Below, in pieces: positions 57,846 to 64,000 of a stretch of DNA of 64,000 nucleotides. The position numbers were made by a program, and so were the translations under genes. The stretch is from Aquatica leii (lineage: Eukaryota > Arthropoda > Insecta > Coleoptera > Lampyridae): contig CM069432.1 of NCBI GenBank assembly GCA_035610365.1, forward strand, positions 13,764,001-13,828,000. Direction: 5' to 3'. The notes below the pieces were generated by a model. The model saw nothing but the letters and a program-made list of their open reading frames with translations, was not told the origin of the DNA and searched no databases. Every line of letters starts with the position of its first letter. The stretch's first letter is position 1.

Positions 57846-60263
57846 ATCTATTCTATGTTTTAATAATTGTTTGGTTTGACCTATATAGACTGCAGGGCAA
57901 TAATTACAATTAATTTGGTAGATGATATTAAAATTAGAGGATTTATCGATGTTATCTTTTAGGTTTGTGTATATATTATGACCAAGAGTGTTTGTATTTT
58001 TAAAAGCTAGATTAATGTTGTGTTTGATTAAAATTTTTGCTAATTTTTCTGACAGTGTGTATACATATAGTATAGATATATATGAAGGTGTATGAGTAAT
58101 TTCAATATTGAATAATGGATCAAAAAAATTGGGTTGAAGTTGAAAATTATCAAACGTATTGTGGTTATTGCTATATTTGATTTTTTTCCATCTAGTTTTG
58201 ATTGTATGATTTATAACTTGTAATGGATAGTTGTTATTGATTAATATTTGTCGAATGATGTTTATATTTTGTGTATCAAAATCTTCAGAAGAAAGTTTAA
58301 TTGCTCGGTCAACTAAGTTGTAGATGACTGATTGTTTATATTTAAAAGATGTAATAGAGTTATAGTTAGTATAACGATCAGATTTTATATCTTTTCTATA
58401 CCAATTAGTTTTTATTGTACCATCCGGCAAGTGAATGATTGTTACATCAAGAAAATTTAGGATACTGTTTTCTTCTATTTCAAGTGTAAATTTTAATAGT
58501 GGGTGTACATTGTTGAAAGATAAGAGTAAATTTTGAATTTCATTTTCGTGGATTATAACTATGATGTCATCTACATAACGCCCATAAAAAGTAATATGTG
58601 GATTTTGTTTTAAAATGTCATTTTCTATGTCTCCAATTACAAGGTCGGCAATGGTAGAAGAAATAGGAAGACCCATGGCAAGTCATGGGATTTGTGAATA
58701 CATGACATCTTTAAAAGTAAAATACGTAGAATGTGATGATTTGTATAAATTCAGTTAATGGTATTTTAGTAAATTTTTGTATTTCATGCCACTTTGTGTG
58801 TACTGATTTAATAACAAGATTGATAGGAATATTGGTATACATTGATTCTATGTCTAAAGATATTATTTTATGATTTTTTGGTATAATAATATTATTAATA
58901 GATTGTTTTAGAAACCAAGAATCTCTTATGCAATTCTTATTATTTTTATTTATATTAGAAATAATTTTTGATAAGAATTTTGATGTTTTATAAACCGGAC
59001 TATTACAAGTAGAGACAATGGGGCGTAAAGGACAGTCTTCTTTGTGTAATTTTGGCAGTCCATAAATTTTCGATGGTAGGCCGTTTTGACAATTTAATTC
59101 TTTGTAATCGGTTATGTCTATGTAATTATTATTAAATAATGTTTTAATAATTGTATTGTTTTTATTTTGAATTGATGTGGTTGGGTCATTATTTATTTTT
59201 TTATAGATATTATTATCTTGTAGTAATTGTGTAATTTTTTGATTATATGTGGTGGCATTAAGTATTACTGTTTTTTGAGTTTTATCCGCAGATGTTATTA
59301 TGATTTCTTTATGTAGTTTGAGAAATTGTTTTGTTTTAGTCACTTGTTTTTGAGTGAATGGTAAGTTTTTATTATTTACTATAGTTTTTATTGTGTTAAT
59401 TTGTTGTGTCTTTTGTTTATTATTACATTTATTTTTATTTGTATTATTGAAATTCGTGATGACGTTAACTATATCAGCTCGGATTGTGTTTTGTAAGTTA
59501 TGATCTAAATTTTTTATTCCAGTTTCTATGTTTGCTACAATATTTGCTATTGGTATTTTAGAAATATTATTGATAGGTAGATTAAATTTTGGTCCATACT
59601 TTATAACATCTGTTACATACTGTGGTATTACAATATTAGACAAATTGACTACCCAATTTTAATTTTGATATGTATTAAATGTTTCAAGTTTATTTTTTTT
59701 GTTGTTTTCTGTTTTATAAATTACATTTTTGATTTCTTTTTATGGGTTTGTTTTAATATTTGCTTTAATTTATAGTTACTTTTTGTATTAAGATGAAGTA
59801 GTAGGGTAATTATTGTTTTGGGGAAATATTTCTCTAATTGCATCTTTAAATTAATGACTATTTGTTGGTAATAATTCTTTTCAGAAAAGGAATCTTTAAT
59901 AAGTAAAGATAAAATATTTTTTGTAAACTGGATTTGCATTGATTCAAATTTTCCTGGATTTTGAGTATAAGAAAATTTTATAATTTTTGTATTCATATTT
60001 TTAAAAAAAATTAGGAATAATATTTTTGTATCTACATTTAATTAAAAATTGCAATTTTGCACTTACCCTAATTAATTTGTTGTTAACTTTATTAAATTTC
60101 TTGATTAAGTTAAAGTTTGGATTTCTGATGTGTTTCTTGATGTAGTTGTTTAACATTGCAATTGTAGTAATTCTTTCGTATTGGATGTTCATGTTGTAAT
60201 CAATTTTATCTCTGTTTATAAGTACTGTTATAAATTGTTGTTCGAATTAATTTTATGAAGAAG

Positions 60264-61133
60264 AAGAAACAGTATCCTAAATTTTCTTGATGTAACAATC
60301 ATTCACTTGCCGGATGGTACAATAAAAACTAATTGGTATAGAAAAGATATAAAATCTGATCGTTATACTAACTATAACTCTATTACATCTTTTAAATATA
60401 AACAATCAGTCATTTACAACTTAGTTGACCGAGCAATTAAACTTTCTTCTGAAGATTTTCATACACAAAATATAAACATCATTCGACAAATATTAATCAA
60501 TAACAACTATCCATTACAAGTTATAAATCATACAATCAAAACTTGATGGAAAAAAATCAAATATAGCAATAACCACAATACGTTTGATAATTTTCAACTT
60601 CAACCCAATTTTTTTGGTCCATTATTCAATATTGAAATTACTCATACACCTTCATATATATCTATACCATATGTATACACACTGTCAGAAAAATTAGCAA
60701 AAATTTTAATCAAACACAACATTAATCTAGCTTTTAAAAATACAAACACTCTTAGTCATAATATATACACAAACCTAAAAGATAACATCGATAAATCCTC
60801 TAATTTTAATATCATCTACCAAATTAATTGTATTAATTGCCCTGCAGTCTATATAGGTCAAACCAAACAATTATTAATATATAGAATAACTCAACATAAA
60901 AATTCAATAAAAAATGCTATTAAGAATCCATCGATACCAAAAACTGCCTTAACTGTGCATGCACTAAATCATTGTCACAGTTTTGATTACTCCAATCCAA
61001 CCATATTACATAAAGAACCAAAATTGTATACGCGCCTTTTCTTAGAGATGTTTGAAATTAAACGTAACATAAATTCAATCAATTTCCGTAACGATGTAAT
61101 GAATTTAAGTTCCATATTTTCTAACATAATATA
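60264..61133 (+). pseudogene. Penelope-like RT C-terminus and GIY-YIG endonuclease (copy 2)
   Basis: 5'-truncated copy starting after the RT catalytic box. It reads HLPDGTIKTNWYRKDIKSDR, then an in-frame TGA after TIKT near 60544, then PSYISIPYVYTLSEKLAKIL and NFNIIYQINCINCPAVYIGQ. The nuclease end is complete here: IKNPSIPKTALTVHALNHCH, FDYSNPTILHKEPKLYTRLF, LEMFEIKRNINSINFRNDV, finishing FSNII at 61133. The conserved His and Glu of the GIY-YIG core are visible. It differs from copy 1 at few bases, so the two are of similar age. Confidence 0.88.
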
Positions 61134-61600
61134 ATTTAATTTATTATTTAATTATATTATAATAATAGAAAGAAAAAAAATAAAAATAAAAATATTAAAT
61201 TTTCTACCCAATTTTACTAATAATTTAAATAAAATTTTTATAATATTTTACATTTTATATCAAACTTATTTTCCTTTATTGAAGTTATTCAATATTATTC
61301 TTCTATAAATTATGTTACCTTGTTATTCTCAATTGCATTTCCATTTTTAAATATCAGTATTTCGCGTTAACTTATTAAATGTAGTTAGTCCAAATGTAAT
61401 TGTTTTGTTTTATTATTTTTGACAAAAATTTTTCTGCTATTTATTTATATTAATTTAAGTAAGTATAATATATTTTATAAAAAAAAAAAATTATTTCTAT
61501 TCTATATAAAATTGCAATTTTTTAATTACTTTTTATTATTATTGTAACTTGATGATACTTTGTAAACATGTATCATATATTATTGTTGTTTTTAAATGTT

Positions 61601-61650
61601 ACAGATGAAAAAGCCAATTAAAGTTGGCGAAACGTAAAAGCGTTCAACCT
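61601..61650 (+). ncRNA. Hammerhead-like motif at the 3' end of Penelope copy 2
   Basis: Same sequence as the minus-strand motif at 55629-55678, in the plus orientation: CAGATGA, stem II GCCAATTAAAGTTGGC, GAAACG. The one-base deviation in the core is shared by both copies, so it was present in the source element rather than acquired after insertion. Confidence 0.6.
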
Positions 61651-61752
61651 TTTTTTATTATAAATTTAGCTGGAAAAAAAAATTCTTCCTACACCAATTA
61701 AAATACATGATCACAGCTAAAACTAATCTTTTTATTTAAACTTATAACTTAA

Positions 61753-63382
61753 TGGTACATTAAATTCAGTTAATATTTCTTTATAAATTTCTACGAAGTT
61801 ATCTGTTACTGTTATTGTAATTTTAAACAAAAAATTAAGCGCTAGGTTTTTATAAATAATTTAAAAATCGTATCTCCGTCTATAATAATCTAAAGAATTA
61901 TTTCGCTAAAAACAATTTGGCAATAGAATAATGATCAACTTTAGTTCTGGGACAAACAAACAAACTGACGTATTTACAAGTCAAGTGGCTAGGAACTCCA
62001 TAACACTATATTATGTCATACACAAACAAATACTCCCTTTACCACAGTTACATTACAACCAGGTGTTGATAAATTCAACACAATCTCCGTTGAGGAGACC
62101 TTTTCCCTGTAAACGGTGTAGTTGTTCGGACATTGACTAAACACCATCATTTATTACAAAACGAATCTCTTATCTTTTTCCCTTTCGAATAACATCCGGG
62201 AATATACATTTAGGTAAAGTAAAAACGCGCGTAAAACTACCCAGAAGATAAAACGCGTCCCTATAAATGTCCCATACGAGTTTTAGTTCGTTACCGATAG
62301 AGAAAACCTGTAGTAAAAACGCCCCTATTGTTTTTATACCTTGACCTAATTGAACTCGTATCGATTTTCTGTCTTTAAGATTAAAGAACAAATTAGAAAA
62401 TTTAATTAAGAATACGTTCCGACGTTGATACAGATATTTATCTAACCGATAAGATCGTTTTCACGGAAATTGCAAAAGGAAATGCAATATCTGCACTTTT
62501 GCAGTTTCCGTTAAAGCTTGCGTCAATAAACGGATCTTCTGCTAACTAATTATTAAAACGGAATCCCCTTCAGACATTTTCTACATAACTTAATACACTG
62601 AAGCTTTAATAATTTATGTCTCCTATTGAACTTCACCGCACGAAGCAAATTTGACAAGTAAAGTACGTAGGTAACTCAGCAGTGACTATTAGATTCGATT
62701 ATACATAACTTCAAACGCAGTTTACATAATATTACTAAATAAAGTGAAATTATACCGTTAACGTTGAGCGCCATTACTGCATATGTAGGTACTACATCAA
62801 ATTAGTTAATCATGACTTTGAAAACTACTGAATATGCATCATTATAAATAATAATATCTTCCGTTTTCAGACGATATTTTTAGTAAGTAATACTGATATT
62901 TATGCTCTTGAATCCAAAATCTTGTAATGAGCTTTACTCAATAAATTTCCAGTTCGAGCGTGATTTATGGTCGCAGTTTTACGAAAACTTTGGATTAGTT
63001 TATCATCTTGTAATTGGTTTCAGTTTACCATACCTTCTGAGAGAGGAACTTCTGTTTATAGAAAACTTTAAAAATAAATTTTGTGTATTTCTAACTTTTT
63101 CAGCATTACTCGAGTGTACAATAGGCGGTTCTAATTTCAGAAGTTCAACGTGCAATTTAAATTTATACCGTGACTTGTGCAAATTTACAATTTAAGATAA
63201 AACAAGGTACCTTCGTTTAAAAATTTTTGCATATTCAAAAACTTTTATTTTTTTAGATTTAAATACTACTCACTTTTAAAAAACTTAAATAACAACAGTT
63301 TTTTAAGTAAAAATTTGTATGACTATTATTTAAATGTTTATTTTGTTTGCCACATTGTTTTATTAACTTTACAAATACTAAG
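61753..63382. other. No gene recognised
   Basis: Frames at 61931-62140, 62170-62391 and 62902-63195 are short and show no family motif. The last starts after an acceptor-like TTCCGTTTTCAG at 62860 and reads MLLNPKSCNELYSINFQFER, but neighbouring exons are not evident. Confidence 0.4.
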
Positions 63383-63384
63383 TA

Positions 63385-64000
63385 CACTCAACTAAACAAA
63401 AAACGGGACATCTTGGCTAGTTTGAAGTTTGTAAACTAAGAAATTCGTGGCCGTTTGTAATGCTATTAAAAAAATTCAAATTAGACAAATAATATACATT
63501 GACAATACCATAAGGTCAAATTGTTTATCAGCAAAAACTAAAAAATTAATATATTCTTATTTTTGAATGCATGTTTGCGTCCTTAACCTTTTTCGCATTT
63601 ATTAGTTTAAATTTTTTTTAAATAACGTTAATACAATCAAGTCTGTTAGTTATTATTTAGAACATTTATTATATTTGCGATTCTTTAAAATTAAAAAAAA
63701 ATAGATAGGTTAGAAGCACCAGTAAATAAACGGTTGAGCAATTTACAAACTTTAAATTATCAGTATAATTATATCGTGAGGAATTTTTATACTAACTAAA
63801 TTTTTAGGCAATCCTTATATAATTAATATAAGGCTTCATTCAAAAATTCAGATACTTTTAAGCATTTATTGTGAATAATAATTTAAATGTAATTTGTTTT
63901 CAAAAATACCAGTAATTTAACAGACAATACCAATGAATGAATTCCTATAATCTAGTGAATGAACTAAGAAAATAAATGGCGAATATTACCGACGAGCTTA
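63385..64000 (+). mobile_element. E1-family TIR element, start only
   Basis: It opens CACTCAACTAAACAAAAAAC after TA (63383-63384) and follows the first 170 bp of E1 at 34030 with indels (shared AAGGTCAAAT and TATTCTTATTTTTGAATG). Later parts resemble the E1 interior near 36760 (TTATTTAGAACATTTAT). The element runs past the right edge. No coding sequence is visible. Confidence 0.7.

Larger units (their letters stand above)
57420..60192 (-). pseudogene. Penelope-like RT with GIY-YIG endonuclease (copy 1)
   Basis: Minus-strand frames from 60192 to 57420. The N-terminal part, NIQYERITTIAMLNNYIKKH, is Asn/Lys-rich and frameshifted twice. The RT (58711-59643, then 57768-58676) has IYGLPKLHKEDCPLRPIVST, KIISLDIESMYTNIP, AMGLPISSTIADLVIGDIEN and the catalytic YGRYVDDIIVII. 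A frameshift and a TGA just before AMGLP break it near 58690-58735. The GIY-YIG nuclease starts IIYQINCNYCPAVYIGQTKQ near 57870-57930, with the Cys pair typical of Penelope endonucleases, and is interrupted by the insertion at 57641-57845. Its end continues at 57430-57640. RT primed at an endonuclease nick is the mechanism known for this class. Confidence 0.88.
55574..61740. mobile_element. Head-to-head pair of Penelope-like elements, 12-bp TSD
   Basis: A longer copy on the minus strand (about 60250 down to 55574) is joined to a 5'-truncated copy on the plus strand (about 60264-61704). The two 3' ends point outwards and are near-perfect inverted copies, for example 55574-55941 against 61346-61704 and 57198-57640 against 60900-61345. 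CTTATAACTTAA occurs on both sides of the composite (55562-55573 and 61741-61752), a plausible 12-bp target duplication. Inverted, truncated partner copies are a known Penelope arrangement. The left copy is broken by insertions at 55942-57197 and 57641-57845. Confidence 0.85.

Noticed and set aside
62902-63195. 97-codon frame preceded by an acceptor-like site
   Set aside because: No recognised domain and no neighbouring exon; kept only as a note in the gene-free region.

Overview
The window reads as intergenic, transposon-rich DNA from an arthropod, most likely an insect. It is very AT-rich, has no long intact open reading frame, contains spliceosomal introns (inside transposons), and carries a set of element classes typical of insect genomes: Jockey LINE, Ty3/gypsy retrotransposons, a Penelope-like element, hAT, Tc1/mariner and a Sola-like DNA transposon. 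I could not identify a host protein-coding gene, tRNA, rRNA or CRISPR array. Nearly every coding stretch is a decayed mobile-element gene with stops and frameshifts.

Layout. 1-5.4 kb: Ty3/gypsy remnant on the minus strand (gag, protease, reverse transcriptase). A solo-LTR-like insertion with a 4-bp duplication splits its RT, and its protease region has internal duplications. 5.4-9 kb: no clear gene. 9.1-13.4 kb: a nearly full-length but dead Jockey-clade LINE on the minus strand (ORF1 with zinc knuckles, ORF2 with endonuclease and RT). 13.4-17.3 kb: AT-rich, no gene. 17.4-44.4 kb: an imperfect giant inverted duplication. Its arms are built from an intron-containing Tc1-like transposon joined to a second, shorter Tc1-like fragment that carries a hAT insertion. 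The left arm was later opened by a 9.4-kb Sola-like transposon (itself holding a hAT element and a solo LTR) and by a 2.3-kb Ty3/gypsy remnant. The 5.6-kb spacer holds a non-coding TIR element with a TA duplication and two large hairpins. 44.8-46.3 kb: a second solo LTR of the same family as the one inside the Sola-like element.

47.7-52.5 kb: a third Ty3/gypsy remnant on the plus strand, with a candidate 5' LTR and primer-binding site. 53.0-53.5 kb: a pair of inverted hammerhead-ribozyme-like motifs. 53.5-55.4 kb: a Tc1/mariner element of DD41D type with terminal inverted repeats of about 330 bp and a TA target duplication. 55.57-61.74 kb: two Penelope-like copies head to head, flanked by a 12-bp direct repeat; each 3' end has a hammerhead-like motif, and a third such motif sits in an internal insertion. 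63.4-64 kb: the start of another copy of the spacer TIR element.

None of these genes appears to function together as a cellular pathway. The interest lies in the nesting order, which can be read from target-site duplications, in the self-cleaving RNA motifs, and in the spliced transposase genes. Family names rest on motifs read by eye and could not be checked by database search.
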